Source: JAWKNZ01 sp041391425 (GTDB taxonomy: Bacteria; Bdellovibrionota_B; Oligoflexia; Oligoflexales; JAWKNZ01). From it: DNA of 64,000 bases. This document shows positions 45,227-54,567 of this stretch, piece by piece. Location of the stretch: positions 124,001 through 188,000 of the forward strand of contig JAWKNZ010000003.1 in assembly GCA_041391425.1 (NCBI GenBank). The letters are read 5' to 3'. The first letter of the stretch is position 1, and the number at the start of each line of letters is the position of its first letter. The position numbers were made by a program, and so were the translations under genes. Below the pieces are notes generated by a model that saw only the letters and a program-made list of their open reading frames with translations, did not search any database and was not told the DNA's origin.

Positions 45227-45952
45227 ATGGCAGGGCATAGTAAATGGAAGAATATTCAGCATCGTAAAGGGGCACAGGATGCTAAACGGGGTAAAGCGTT
45301 TACAAAGATAGCTGTTGAGATTGCAGTTGCAGCTAAGCAAAGCGGTCCTGACCCTGAAACTAATCCGAGGTTAAGAACTGCTTTAAGTAAGGCAAGAGCA
45401 GCCAATATGCCTAAAGATAATATTCAAAAGGCGATTAAACGCGGTTCCGGAGAGTTAGATGGTGTTAATTATACAGAAAAGGATTACGAAGGTTATGGCC
45501 CTGGTGGCGTAGCGGTTTACGTGGAGTGTTTGACAGATAATATAAATCGCACTGTAAGCGAGGTGCGTCATGCTTTCAGCCGTTCGGGGGGAAACCTTGG
45601 AACTGATGGTTCAGTGGGTTGGATGTTTAATCGTAAGGGGATGATTGTATATCTTTCGGAAGGCTTAGATTTCGAAAAGGTTTTTGAGCTTGCTCTTGAG
45701 CATGGAGCTGAAGACGTTGTTGAAGATGATGGACAGATTGAAATAACTTGTGAAGTGGAAAATTTTATTGCTTTAAAAGAGGCTCTAGATGTTTTGGAAA
45801 AGGAAGCTGTTTTTTGTGAATTAACAAGAATACCTGAGAACAGAACAGCGATTGATGCGGATAAGGCTGCTTCCTTGGAAAAACTGATAAATGTACTTGA
45901 GGATAACGATGATGTACAGAATGTTTATCATAATGGAGACTTTCCAGATTGA
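45227..45952 (+). CDS. yebC: YebC/PmpR family transcription or translation regulator
   Basis: YebC-family proteins bind DNA as regulators or relieve ribosome stalling on difficult peptides. The start MAGHSKWKNIQHRKGAQDAKRGKAFTK is the invariant family N-terminus. NPRLRTALSKARAANMPKDNI, YEGYGPGGVAVYVE and NRTVSEVRHAF also match. The 241-residue length is standard. GGGAAGG lies upstream of the ATG. The usual ruvC partner is not adjacent. A structured element precedes it (45055-45142). Confidence 0.96.
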   Translation: MAGHSKWKNIQHRKGAQDAKRGKAFTKIAVEIAVAAKQSGPDPETNPRLRTALSKARAANMPKDNIQKAIKRGSGELDGVNYTEKDYEGYGPGGVAVYVECLTDNINRTVSEVRHAFSRSGGNLGTDGSVGWMFNRKGMIVYLSEGLDFEKVFELALEHGAEDVVEDDGQIEITCEVENFIALKEALDVLEKEAVFCELTRIPENRTAIDADKAASLEKLINVLEDNDDVQNVYHNGDFPD

Positions 45953-46120
45953 TTGACAACTTTACTTGATTGCACGAGCGTCATGTTGAATGAAATGAAA
46001 CATCTCGAAATTCTTAGATATGAAGTGGGTGATTTTTCGGCCTTAACTCAGGATGGCAATGGCAAGAGCAAGTTTTGTATATAGAGGGTATATGAAAATT
46101 TATGTAAGTGAGGATTTTGG

Positions 46121-47557
46121 GTGAATAGTTTTTTGGGTATTTACAAAGAAATCCTCGCTGTTTTTTCGAAAATAATTATTTTTTTATTGTCTCGTACACA
46201 AAATCTCCTGAATCTTCTCTTGAAACCCTTATTACAATTTGTTTTGGTTATCAGCATTTTCCATTCCTTTTGCGGACAAATTTTTGCTGACGATCGACCA
46301 GATGCGAAAGAAAACTCTTCTAATTCATCTCCTGCCGATGAAGTTAACAAGAAGTTATCTTCGGGAAATAATATCGAGGATGAGCAGCGAGGCAATTCCG
46401 TAAGTCACAAAACACCGCAAGATGCTATCTCTAGGCCTAGGATCTATTTACTAGAAAGTATAGAGCTTGTTGGAACGTCAAGGCTGAGTATAGAACAACT
46501 AGCTTCCAACCTTGGCCTGAGAGCAGGGATTCCCATGGATGATGATTTTGTCATGGATACCCGAGCTAAGCTTTTGAGTTTAGGTCTTTTTAAGTCTGTT
46601 ATTCTTTCCCTTAGAAAAGGAAGTGAGAAGGGCCGTGCGCATCTTGTTTTTTCTGTGGAAGATGACGATGGGGTCCTGGGTGATTGGGCGCTAGGTGGAA
46701 GTTTGGGAGTTGTGCAATCGGAAGCCCAGGTGAAATCTGTAAGCCAAAATGTTTCTCCACTTGGCTATCGAATTGAGCTTATTGGCCGTAACTTTTTTAA
46801 CGCTCAGCACCGTGCCTCATCATTTCTAGATATAGACGGAAAGGGGGTCGTCAGAGAAGCTAAACTCGCCTATGGTTTACCTAGGTTTGCTGCTGAAGAC
46901 ACTCAGTTTGATACAGAGGTTTCTGTTGTTGATGTTAACCAGCGTTATCTGAATGTGTTAGGTTTTGGTGGGCATGCACAAGGCTTGTGGAGTAGCAGTT
47001 CATTTGGCTTAGGTAAGTTCCGTTATGGTGGAGCAATGTATGTAAACTCTGGTAGTCGTTTTCGTTTACCCGGTTTTCCTAGGTCTGTTGCAGGGCCGCA
47101 AATTTCATATGGATATGAAACTCGGCTATTGTCTTTTATTCCCAGCCCTGGATATTCCGCTGAGGCTTCATTGCTCGTTTCTCCTATTGAGTTAGACCGA
47201 TCCATTGCACAACTGAATTTAGCAAAGACGCTTCCTATTGGGGAATCTAGGCTTAGCTTTTTAATCAATAGTCTTGGCATAGCCGGTGGTGGCTATGGAT
47301 TGCGCTCTGAAGTTAGATATGATTTGCCTATTGTTATTACTGCAATGAGAGAAGAAAAAATTAACTTCTACTCGAGATTTCGTGGCGGGGTAGATCGCAT
47401 TGAAGGTACGAATCTGTTGGGATCGGCAGCCATTTTTGGTTTACGTTATTATAGTTCTGGATTTATTGCAGAGTTCGCTTTGCAGGTTACGCGTTTGCCT
47501 CAACAGCTCAACCCTAAACCGTTGATTGATCAAAGCCCTTTGGAGGAAGGATTATGA
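46121..47557 (+). CDS. Omp85-like outer-membrane protein with one POTRA domain
   Basis: A GTG start opens a hydrophobic region ending CGQIFADDRP, a plausible signal peptide after an extended N-terminus. A Ser/Asn-rich linker follows. One POTRA-like module lies at about 105-180 (LLESIELVGTSRLSIEQLA ... AKLLSLGLFKSVILSLRKG). The remainder is barrel-like with alternating hydrophobic strands and loops (GGSLGVVQSEAQVKS, AQGLWSSSSFGLGKFRYGG). Length 478 aa is short for Omp85 and suggests a variant. It does not end in a clear aromatic signature, ending QSPLEEGL. Its stop overlaps the next start by four bases (ATGA), so it is coupled to that gene and to the NtrY-like kinase. Confidence 0.65.
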   Translation: MNSFLGIYKEILAVFSKIIIFLLSRTQNLLNLLLKPLLQFVLVISIFHSFCGQIFADDRPDAKENSSNSSPADEVNKKLSSGNNIEDEQRGNSVSHKTPQDAISRPRIYLLESIELVGTSRLSIEQLASNLGLRAGIPMDDDFVMDTRAKLLSLGLFKSVILSLRKGSEKGRAHLVFSVEDDDGVLGDWALGGSLGVVQSEAQVKSVSQNVSPLGYRIELIGRNFFNAQHRASSFLDIDGKGVVREAKLAYGLPRFAAEDTQFDTEVSVVDVNQRYLNVLGFGGHAQGLWSSSSFGLGKFRYGGAMYVNSGSRFRLPGFPRSVAGPQISYGYETRLLSFIPSPGYSAEASLLVSPIELDRSIAQLNLAKTLPIGESRLSFLINSLGIAGGGYGLRSEVRYDLPIVITAMREEKINFYSRFRGGVDRIEGTNLLGSAAIFGLRYYSSGFIAEFALQVTRLPQQLNPKPLIDQSPLEEGL

Positions 47558-48279
47558 ATTTCTTCTTTCAAGGCAGGGCGGTAAGGGTAGCCCGATTTTG
47601 TTTTAATTATTTGATTTTATTTGTTTTTATTTCTCAAGTGCTTTTTTCATCTTTGACTTTTTCTCAAGTCTCTGAGCAGGAAAGTAGTGAATCAAAAGCA
47701 GGATCAGTGCAGTGGGTTCTACAGGATCCTGTCGATAAGCTTGTCATTAAGTTAGGTGGAATTCTTACCCATAAGCAAATCACCTTATTAAATTCCGGTT
47801 TTGCTACTTCAAGCCAATTGGTAGCAGGGTACATTGGCGAATCAGGCCAACCTATCGAATTATTTCGAGTTGCGTGTACAGTGACATTTAACGATTGGGA
47901 AGAGGTTTTTGAGCTCGTCAAAATTGGAGATAAGCTTCAGAGATTTGTAGTTGACTCCTTTCAGAAGTATATTGATTTATGCCTTTCTGCAGAAATTGTT
48001 AGTCAAGCTGCGCTGGCTAGGCTTGCCAATGATGGTGGAGAACTTATTGCACAAATAAAAGTGGAACAGATATCAAGCTCTCAAGCGGGTAAGCTTAAAG
48101 ATTGGTTGATCAAGCAACAAAGTGGGGTTATGCAAGGGCTTTTTTCTCACATGCTTAATGAATTAAAATTATCAGAAGATTTAAAACTTAGCGTTAAGGT
48201 TCCTCCTAAGCCTAAGGGAAAACAAGCTTATATAAATGATAAAGGTTGCTGCTGGGTTGGGACAGGCGATAACGGTTAA
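47554..48279 (+). CDS. Secreted protein of unknown function, 241 aa, in the Omp85-ntrYX operon
   Basis: ATG overlaps the preceding stop by four bases. A signal peptide (ILFVFISQVLFSSLTFSQ) is followed by an acidic region, a globular domain rich in alpha-helix and strand (GGILTHKQITLLNSGFATSS, ELFRVACTVTFNDWEEVFELV) and a C-terminal DNG-rich end. It is comparable in position and general layout to DUF4390 proteins encoded next to NtrY-type kinases in other proteobacteria, but I cannot confirm family membership. It may be a periplasmic input for the kinase. The kinase gene begins 15 bases after its stop. Confidence 0.55.
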   Translation: MNFFFQGRAVRVARFCFNYLILFVFISQVLFSSLTFSQVSEQESSESKAGSVQWVLQDPVDKLVIKLGGILTHKQITLLNSGFATSSQLVAGYIGESGQPIELFRVACTVTFNDWEEVFELVKIGDKLQRFVVDSFQKYIDLCLSAEIVSQAALARLANDGGELIAQIKVEQISSSQAGKLKDWLIKQQSGVMQGLFSHMLNELKLSEDLKLSVKVPPKPKGKQAYINDKGCCWVGTGDNG

Positions 48280-48294
48280 TAGGGTTACAAGATT

Positions 48295-49797
48295 ATGGCT
48301 GACTATGCCAATAAAAAATCTTCTCATAAATGGCCACGTCTAGCTTTAGCTTGGCACAAGTCCATTGTGATGCGATCTGTGGCTATAGCGATTTTGGTGC
48401 TTTTCTTTGGCTTTGTGATAAGTACGTGGATTAGTATTCAGAGTATAAAATCAATTTCTGGATTGGCGCATGATTCTGAAATTGAAGAATCGCTTGAGGA
48501 GCAGTTACAGCAAATTAAAAATGTTCATAAACTCAGGCAGCAATTGATAACCGAGAGGTTGCAAATTAAAATGGCTAAATTTCGCCATTGGAATGCTGTT
48601 GAAATTTTGAATGCTGTTAAGTCTGTTTCTTCAGATTTAGAGATTGATGTTGAGCAGATAGTTATAAAGGAAAAAGAGGGGGACTTAGTTAATGGATTGG
48701 TAAAGGGTTATATTGATTGGCCCAGCCAGAATAAGCTAGAGGTGTGGAAGTACGAGCTTTCTTTTCCAAAAGGCGAAATTTATAACAGGTTTAAGAGCAC
48801 TAAAGAAATCCAGCAAAGATACCATTTAATGGGAGTAGAGCTGGATAGTAATATTCGCCCAACTCTTATTAAAGCTAATATTTTGATTCTTGTTATTGGC
48901 TTTTTCTTTCTTATTTTTGCTTTTTTTCAATTAGCTAGGCGCTTTCGCGTTGCCATTCAAGAAGTTTTAGATGGTTTTGAAAAATGGTCTTTAGGAGATT
49001 TTAGCTTTCGGTTTTTAAAGCACGGTTCTGGAGAAATTGGTTTGATTACCCAGCAGTTTAATGCTATGGCGGAAGATGTTGAGGTTAATAGGCAAAAAAC
49101 GTTGTATTTGGAAAAAATTGCATCATGGCAGGTGATTGCTCGTAAATTGGCTCATGAGATTAAAAATCCGTTGACTCCTATTCAAATGATGGTTTCGCAA
49201 CTGCAAAGGCGCTATAAGGGAGATGATGAAGAATTTTCAAAACTTTTGAATGAAGCTAAATGTATTATTTCAGAAGAGGTTGCTGGGTTGAGGCGTATGG
49301 TTGACAATTTTTCTGATTTTGCGCAACTTCCTACCCCAAAGTTTAAAGAAACGAATTTGGTTGATACTGTTAAACATGTTGCTGATTTGCAACAGGCTGC
49401 ATTTCATCAGCACCAGATATCTGCGGTCTATGATCTTCAAACTGTTATAGCTAATGTTGACGAAGATTTGATCCGTCAGGTCTTGATTAATCTTACTAAG
49501 AATGCAGCAGAGGCAAGTGAGATAGCGATTGAGATTAAGTTAGGCGTTTGGGAAGAGGGGAATCAGGTTGTTTTAAAAGTAATGGATACTGGTCCTGGAA
49601 TTCCAGATGATATTAAGAAACGCATTTTTGAGGCATATTTTACGACTAAGCATACGGGTCCTACCCCTGGAATGGGACTTGGCTTGGCAATTTGTCAGAA
49701 AATTATTCTTGATCACCATGGTGAAATTTCGGTTGAAAGCAAACCGGGAAAGACTGCTTTTTCTATATTTTTGCCAAAGCAAGGGTATTCAGGATAA
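48295..49797 (+). CDS. NtrY-like sensor histidine kinase
   Basis: NtrY-type kinases sense nitrogen or redox state and phosphorylate NtrX. Two transmembrane helices lie at about 25-45 (MRSVAIAILVLFFGFVIST) and 200-215 (LILVIGFFFLIFAFF), flanking a periplasmic sensor of about 150 residues. A HAMP-like region follows (EKWSLGDFSFRFLKHGSGEIG). The phosphoacceptor is H287 in ARKLAHEIKNPLTPIQ. ATPase motifs LINLTKNAAEASE, VMDTGPGIPDDIK and GMGLGLAICQKI are intact. Length 500 aa is less than alpha-type NtrY (about 750), which has a PAS domain. The partner regulator is downstream after a 231-base gap. Confidence 0.85.
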   Translation: MADYANKKSSHKWPRLALAWHKSIVMRSVAIAILVLFFGFVISTWISIQSIKSISGLAHDSEIEESLEEQLQQIKNVHKLRQQLITERLQIKMAKFRHWNAVEILNAVKSVSSDLEIDVEQIVIKEKEGDLVNGLVKGYIDWPSQNKLEVWKYELSFPKGEIYNRFKSTKEIQQRYHLMGVELDSNIRPTLIKANILILVIGFFFLIFAFFQLARRFRVAIQEVLDGFEKWSLGDFSFRFLKHGSGEIGLITQQFNAMAEDVEVNRQKTLYLEKIASWQVIARKLAHEIKNPLTPIQMMVSQLQRRYKGDDEEFSKLLNEAKCIISEEVAGLRRMVDNFSDFAQLPTPKFKETNLVDTVKHVADLQQAAFHQHQISAVYDLQTVIANVDEDLIRQVLINLTKNAAEASEIAIEIKLGVWEEGNQVVLKVMDTGPGIPDDIKKRIFEAYFTTKHTGPTPGMGLGLAICQKIILDHHGEISVESKPGKTAFSIFLPKQGYSG

Positions 49798-50028
49798 CTG
49801 TATGGGGTTGGGAAAATAAGGTAAATGATGTGTAGAAGCTGTGGTTATAAGTGTGGATGTGAAGCTAGATATATATGGTCAGCCTAAACAATGTGAGTAG
49901 GTTGTGCCTTCGCTATGATGGCGAATTTTTTAAAGTTTAAACTAATGTGATAGGTTGCTTTTAAATAACTGATAGAAGATCTCAAGATCAATAGCTTCCA
50001 ATGGAAAATGAAGTAAAGGATGTAATTT

Positions 50029-51501
50029 ATGAATGTTGGTAGTGAGTCCATCGGAGGGAAACGAGTAATTGTGGTTGATGACCACCGTAATATACGTCTG
50101 ACTTTAGCTATGACTTTAGAAGCTGAAGGAGCGATAGTTACGCAGGCAGTGAGTTATAGTGATGCATTGGTTAAGCTCGATGAATCTATTAAAATGAAGA
50201 AATTAGATCAGTATGATCTGATTTTATTAGATATACGCCTTCCAGACGGTAATGGGCTGGATATTCTGACACAATTGGCTTCTGCCGGACTTTCCTCTCG
50301 GGTCATTATGATTTCAGGGGAGGGAACCACAAGCGACGCTTTTAAAGCAACGCAACTTGGTGCTTTTGACTATGTTGAAAAGCCTTTCTCCCCCGAGCGG
50401 ATATTGGTGAGTGTCGATCGCTGTTTGGATTTTAATCGTATCCAAAATGACAATGAAAATTTAGAGAAAAAGTTGCGTAAGGGCAACGAAATTATTGGTT
50501 CCTCTGAAAAAATTAAAGAGTTGATTTCTGTTATTAAAAGAATAGCCCCAACGAATGGTCGTGTCCTCATTATGGGAGAAAGTGGTACAGGTAAAGAATT
50601 GGTGTCTCGTGAGATTCATCGGTGCTCGAGTCGAGCAAAAAAAGAGTTGGTCAAAATAAATTGTGCCGCTATTCCAGCGAATCTCATTGAATCAGAATTA
50701 TTTGGCCATGAAAAAGGTGCTTTTACTGGCGCTATTAAAACCCGGCGTGGGCTTTTTGAACGTGCTGATGGAGCGACCTTGTTTTTGGACGAGATCGGAG
50801 AATTGGAACTTGGAGTGCAGGCTAAGCTACTACGGGTATTACAAAGTGGTGAAATGACCCGTGTAGGTAGTGAAAAAACAATTGCAGTTGATGCGCGTGT
50901 TATTGCTGCTACAAATCGCGATTTAGCTGAAATGGTGGAAGAAGGAACGTTTCGGGAGGATTTATTTTATCGTCTGAACGTTATTTCTTTGTCAGTTCCA
51001 CCGTTGCGGGAGCGACGTGAAGATATTCCGGAGTTGGCAAATGCATTTTTGGAGCAGGCATGTGATGAGCATTCTCTTGGAGAACGATGTTTTTCGAATG
51101 AGGCGCTAAATCAGTTGATGGCTTATAAATGGCCTGGAAATATTAGAGAGCTTAAGAATCTTGTCGAAAGAATTGCAATTATGAGTGAAGATGTCACAAT
51201 TGCAGAAATCGATGAAATAGGCACCCTTCCCGGAGACTCAAATGGTTTGCGCGATTTGAGTAATAAGGGGAATGAAACTGATAAAAATGAAATGACTACC
51301 GATGAGTTTAGTTTTTTTTGTGGTCAATTACCATGGCAAGATTTTCATCAAGAAGCAGGAAAGGCTTTTATAAAACATACCCTAAAAAAAGCGGGAGGGA
51401 ATGTAAGCGAAGCAGCAAGGATTTTGTGTTTAGAAAGGGCTTATTTGCATCGTCTAATGCGCAAGCTAGGAGTGCAGCGTGATGTTGTGGTTTCGGATTG
51501 A
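50029..51501 (+). CDS. NtrX/NtrC-family sigma-54-dependent response regulator
   Basis: It activates sigma-54 promoters after phosphorylation. The receiver domain has VVDDHRN and the phosphoacceptor D68 in LILLDIRLP. The AAA+ domain has Walker A GESGTGKE at 183, GAFTGA at about 230 (the sigma-54 contact loop), FLDEIGELE and LPSEDIP-like RERREDIPELA. The C-terminal Fis-type HTH (GGNVSEAARILCLERAYLHRLMRK) binds DNA. Length 490 aa is standard. It partners the NtrY-like kinase. No sigma-54 target promoter could be identified in the window. Confidence 0.9.
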   Translation: MNVGSESIGGKRVIVVDDHRNIRLTLAMTLEAEGAIVTQAVSYSDALVKLDESIKMKKLDQYDLILLDIRLPDGNGLDILTQLASAGLSSRVIMISGEGTTSDAFKATQLGAFDYVEKPFSPERILVSVDRCLDFNRIQNDNENLEKKLRKGNEIIGSSEKIKELISVIKRIAPTNGRVLIMGESGTGKELVSREIHRCSSRAKKELVKINCAAIPANLIESELFGHEKGAFTGAIKTRRGLFERADGATLFLDEIGELELGVQAKLLRVLQSGEMTRVGSEKTIAVDARVIAATNRDLAEMVEEGTFREDLFYRLNVISLSVPPLRERREDIPELANAFLEQACDEHSLGERCFSNEALNQLMAYKWPGNIRELKNLVERIAIMSEDVTIAEIDEIGTLPGDSNGLRDLSNKGNETDKNEMTTDEFSFFCGQLPWQDFHQEAGKAFIKHTLKKAGGNVSEAARILCLERAYLHRLMRKLGVQRDVVVSD

Positions 51502-51668
51502 TTTATTAAAACATCAGAGCTTTTGGAATGAAAAATGAATATGATCGTAAAGAATTGTATATGAAGATGAATGAGTTGTGAAAACAGCGGTGAAGTGTTG
51601 TTGATTCCTTTTTTATAACACTTTTAGTTAGTTATTTAAAAATAAGGTCTGCATATGAAAGATTATAG

Positions 51669-52562
51669 ATGCGTATTTTAATATTGTCTTCAAGTAGAAA
51701 GCTTTATTCGACGAAACGGCTGGTTGAGGAGGCGCGTGCTCGGGATCATGTGGTGGAAGTTGTTAAACCCACTCAGTGTTATATGGATGTGGCTAGTGGC
51801 GCCCCTATGGTTTATTTTAAAAACAAAAAGTTAGACAAAATTGATGTCGTTATCCCTCGAATTGGGGCTAGTATTAGTAGTTATGGGATGGCTATTGTTA
51901 GGCAGTGTGAGATGATGCATATTTATTGCATGAATTCTTCAAATGCGATTGGGCGGTCTCGAGATAAACTTAGATCACTTCAAATACTATCTCAAAAAAA
52001 GCTTCCTTTACCGAAGACAAGTTTTGCTAATAGTACACAACAAACTGATATGTTGATTAAACTTGTTGGTGGTGCTCCTTCTGTTGTTAAATTGACGGAA
52101 GGTTCGCAGGGTAGAGGAGTTATTTTAGCTGAGACGCGCAAGGCATCGGAAAGCTTAATAGACGCGTTTAGGGAGTTGCGTGCTAATTTTTTGGTGCAAG
52201 AATTTATTAAAGACGCTAAAGGCTCTGATATTAGATGTTTTGTTATAGGTGAAAAGGTTGTGGGAACTATGATGAGGGTCGCCAAAGAAGGGGAGTTCCG
52301 TTCTAATATCCATCGCGGTGGAACCGGGATTCCTGTGAAAATTACACCTACAGAAAGAAAGATTGCTATCGCTGCAGCCAGGGCTATGCGCTTGAATGTA
52401 GCTGGGGTAGACTTAATTCGCTCTGAAACGGGCCCGAAGATTTTAGAGGTTAATTCTTCACCTGGTCTGGAAGGAATTGAGACATGTACAAATAAAAATA
52501 TTGCAGTGGAGATTATTAAGTTTGTAGAAAAGGATTATAAAAATATAAAAAAGGATTATTAG
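51669..52562 (+). CDS. rimK: RimK-like ATP-grasp glutamate ligase
   Basis: RimK adds glutamate residues to the C-terminus of ribosomal protein S6 or makes poly-alpha-glutamate. The ATP-grasp domain has SRDKLRSLQILSQKKLPLPKT, PSVVKLTEGSQGRGVIL, LVQEFIKDAKGSDIRCFVIG and the metal/glutamate end ILEVNSSPGLEGIE. The short N-terminal domain (MRILILSSSRKLYSTKRLVEEA) is typical. The 297-residue length fits. The next gene (aspA-like) starts directly at the stop with a TTG, so the two are in one operon; paired RimK and aspartoacylase-type genes occur in other bacteria. Confidence 0.92.
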   Translation: MRILILSSSRKLYSTKRLVEEARARDHVVEVVKPTQCYMDVASGAPMVYFKNKKLDKIDVVIPRIGASISSYGMAIVRQCEMMHIYCMNSSNAIGRSRDKLRSLQILSQKKLPLPKTSFANSTQQTDMLIKLVGGAPSVVKLTEGSQGRGVILAETRKASESLIDAFRELRANFLVQEFIKDAKGSDIRCFVIGEKVVGTMMRVAKEGEFRSNIHRGGTGIPVKITPTERKIAIAAARAMRLNVAGVDLIRSETGPKILEVNSSPGLEGIETCTNKNIAVEIIKFVEKDYKNIKKDY

Positions 52563-53566
52563 TTGAAGGATGATATTTTTCTTTTGGACCTTGATGAATT
52601 TAAGGTAGGCAGTTGCATAAGCAAATATGTCGATTTTCCATCTTTCTATGGACTACAAAAGGTCAAAGCGCCTGTCTATATATACCGCGCTAAGAAAGAA
52701 ATTTCTCCTTGTGTGGTAGTAACTGCTTGTATCCACGGTGATGAAATTAATGGCTTGCGAATTGCACAGTCTTTGATGCATGGTAAGTTAAAACTCTTAT
52801 CTGGAACCTTAATAATTTTACCAGTTGTTAATATTTATGGATTTCTTAATAAACAACGTTATTTACCTGATCGAAAAGATTTAAATCGTTGCTTTCCTGG
52901 AAGCTTGAAAGGGAGTTTTGGCTCTCGTTTTGCCACTTTTATCTTTCAAAATATTGTGCGTTTTGGTGATGTGTTTATTGATTTGCACTCAGCGGTACCT
53001 GGACGCTTTAACATTCCACAAGTTCGTTGTGATTTGACAACGAAATCTATCCAAGATTTAATTGATTCGATTAGTATCCCTCTAATAGTTAATAGCACCT
53101 TGCGAGATGGTTCATTGCGAGAGGCTATCAATAATTTGCAAAAACCTTGTATTGTGTTTGAGGGCGGGGAAGGTTTAAGGGTAGATGAAACTGTCACCAA
53201 GTATGGTGTTAATCTAGTGAAAAGTATTCTATCTCATCTAGGAATGATTCGAGCTAGGGGAAATTTATTGATAATAAAGTTTTAATAAATAGAACCAATT
53301 GGGTTAGGGCTGTAGAAGGTGGAATATTTATAAATAAAGTTCATCATGGTAAAGTTGTAAAAAAAGGTGAAACTGTAGGTGAACTGCGTAAGATGACAGG
53401 AGAGTTGATTACAAAAATTAAAATGAAAAATGATGGTGTTATACTAGGTGCTAGCAAGTCAGCATTGATTATGTCTGGAGATGCTCTTTACAACGTCGGC
53501 ATATTGGATGATGAGCTTAAAGAAGATGATAGCGAATTTTTTGATTATTTTGATTTTGAAATGTAG
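52563..53566 (+). CDS. Succinylglutamate desuccinylase / aspartoacylase-family zinc hydrolase, frameshifted near 53268
   Basis: These M14-like hydrolases cleave N-acyl amino acids (succinylglutamate, acetylaspartate). Zinc ligands are H58 and E61 in TACIHGDEINGL and H142 in IDLHSAVPG; RKDLNRCFPG holds the substrate-binding arginines. A TTG start directly follows the rimK stop. The first frame ends at 53285, but one extra base near 53268 continues the protein as NKVLINRTNWVRAVEGGIF ... EFFDYFDFEM to 53566, giving about 334 residues and the family's C-terminal barrel domain. The frame break is probably a base-call error. The CorA-like gene starts five bases later. Confidence 0.82.
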
Positions 53567-53571
53567 AGAAT

Positions 53572-54447
53572 ATGAAACGTTGCGATAAATCTTTATTTGA
53601 TGATGAAGAAATAGAAAAAATACAAGCTTTCCTTGGGAAGGCTGTCTATATTGATGATGATTCTCTAAAAATGTTGTCTCTGCGATCCGCAGAATTTACC
53701 CAGGATGGGATGCAAAGTTCAAGCTTAGGTTTTCTTTTTAAGGATAAAAAAGTTTATCATTTGCAGGATGTTGACAAGATTTTTGAAATAGAAATAGAAG
53801 ATTTTTTTTCGCTTGTGAAGCAAAATGGCGAATATTTACGTAACATTCTTATTAGTTTTGCAGAACAGATTGATGATTTGGAGGATTGGCTTTTTGATAG
53901 AAAAACCCCACGGCATTTTTTGAATACGTGGTTTCGTTTTCGCAAAGATTTAGCCAGTATTGATAGAGCTTTCTCACGAAATTCTATTGTCTTGACACAG
54001 CTTGCTTCTGTCCCTGATTTAATCTTAGAAGAATTTGATGATGAATTGACAAACCTTATTAGTCATTTAGATAGCGATAGGCGTAATTGTATTACTGAGC
54101 TATCCCGTCTGGAAGCTATTTTTAATCATTATAATTCATTGCGGTCTGAAAAAATGAACGGCAACGTTTACTGGTTGGCTCTAATTTCTGGTGTGTTTTT
54201 ACCGCTGAATTTAATTGTGGGATTTTTTGGTATTAATACTGAGAACTTGTTTTTTAAAGATAATCCAAATGGTACTTTGTATGTTCTTTGGATTATCGTA
54301 GCAGTATTTGGTGTTTTGCTTATCGGTCTTCCTTTACTTAAGCTGATTGACCAGACATTTTTTCGTAAATTGCTTTGGAGGTATAATGCTTATAAGTCTA
54401 TTCATAGGCGCATCCACGCTGTTAAATTTAGAATAGATGAGGATTAG
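53572..54447 (+). CDS. CorA-family magnesium/divalent cation transporter with GIN in place of GMN
   Basis: CorA proteins are pentameric inner-membrane channels for magnesium or, in ZntB, zinc. The long cytoplasmic N-domain is acidic and helical, and two C-terminal membrane helices follow (YWLALISGVFLPLNLIVGFF and YVLWIIVAVFGVLLIGL). The signature loop between them reads FFGINTENLFF, with Ile where nearly all CorA proteins have Met of GMN. The 291-residue length is near CorA (316). It follows the aspartoacylase-like gene closely and is in the same operon. The GIN substitution could alter ion preference. Confidence 0.85.
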   Translation: MKRCDKSLFDDEEIEKIQAFLGKAVYIDDDSLKMLSLRSAEFTQDGMQSSSLGFLFKDKKVYHLQDVDKIFEIEIEDFFSLVKQNGEYLRNILISFAEQIDDLEDWLFDRKTPRHFLNTWFRFRKDLASIDRAFSRNSIVLTQLASVPDLILEEFDDELTNLISHLDSDRRNCITELSRLEAIFNHYNSLRSEKMNGNVYWLALISGVFLPLNLIVGFFGINTENLFFKDNPNGTLYVLWIIVAVFGVLLIGLPLLKLIDQTFFRKLLWRYNAYKSIHRRIHAVKFRIDED

Positions 54448-54567
54448 AAGTAGTCCTCTGTGTAATATGATGGCCTCATAATTAGTGATTGATTTATAAG
54501 GTCCCGTTTTTTGTAATGGACAAATGCTTCTGAACTTTCGCCTGTGCAATACCTCAAGGGATTAACT

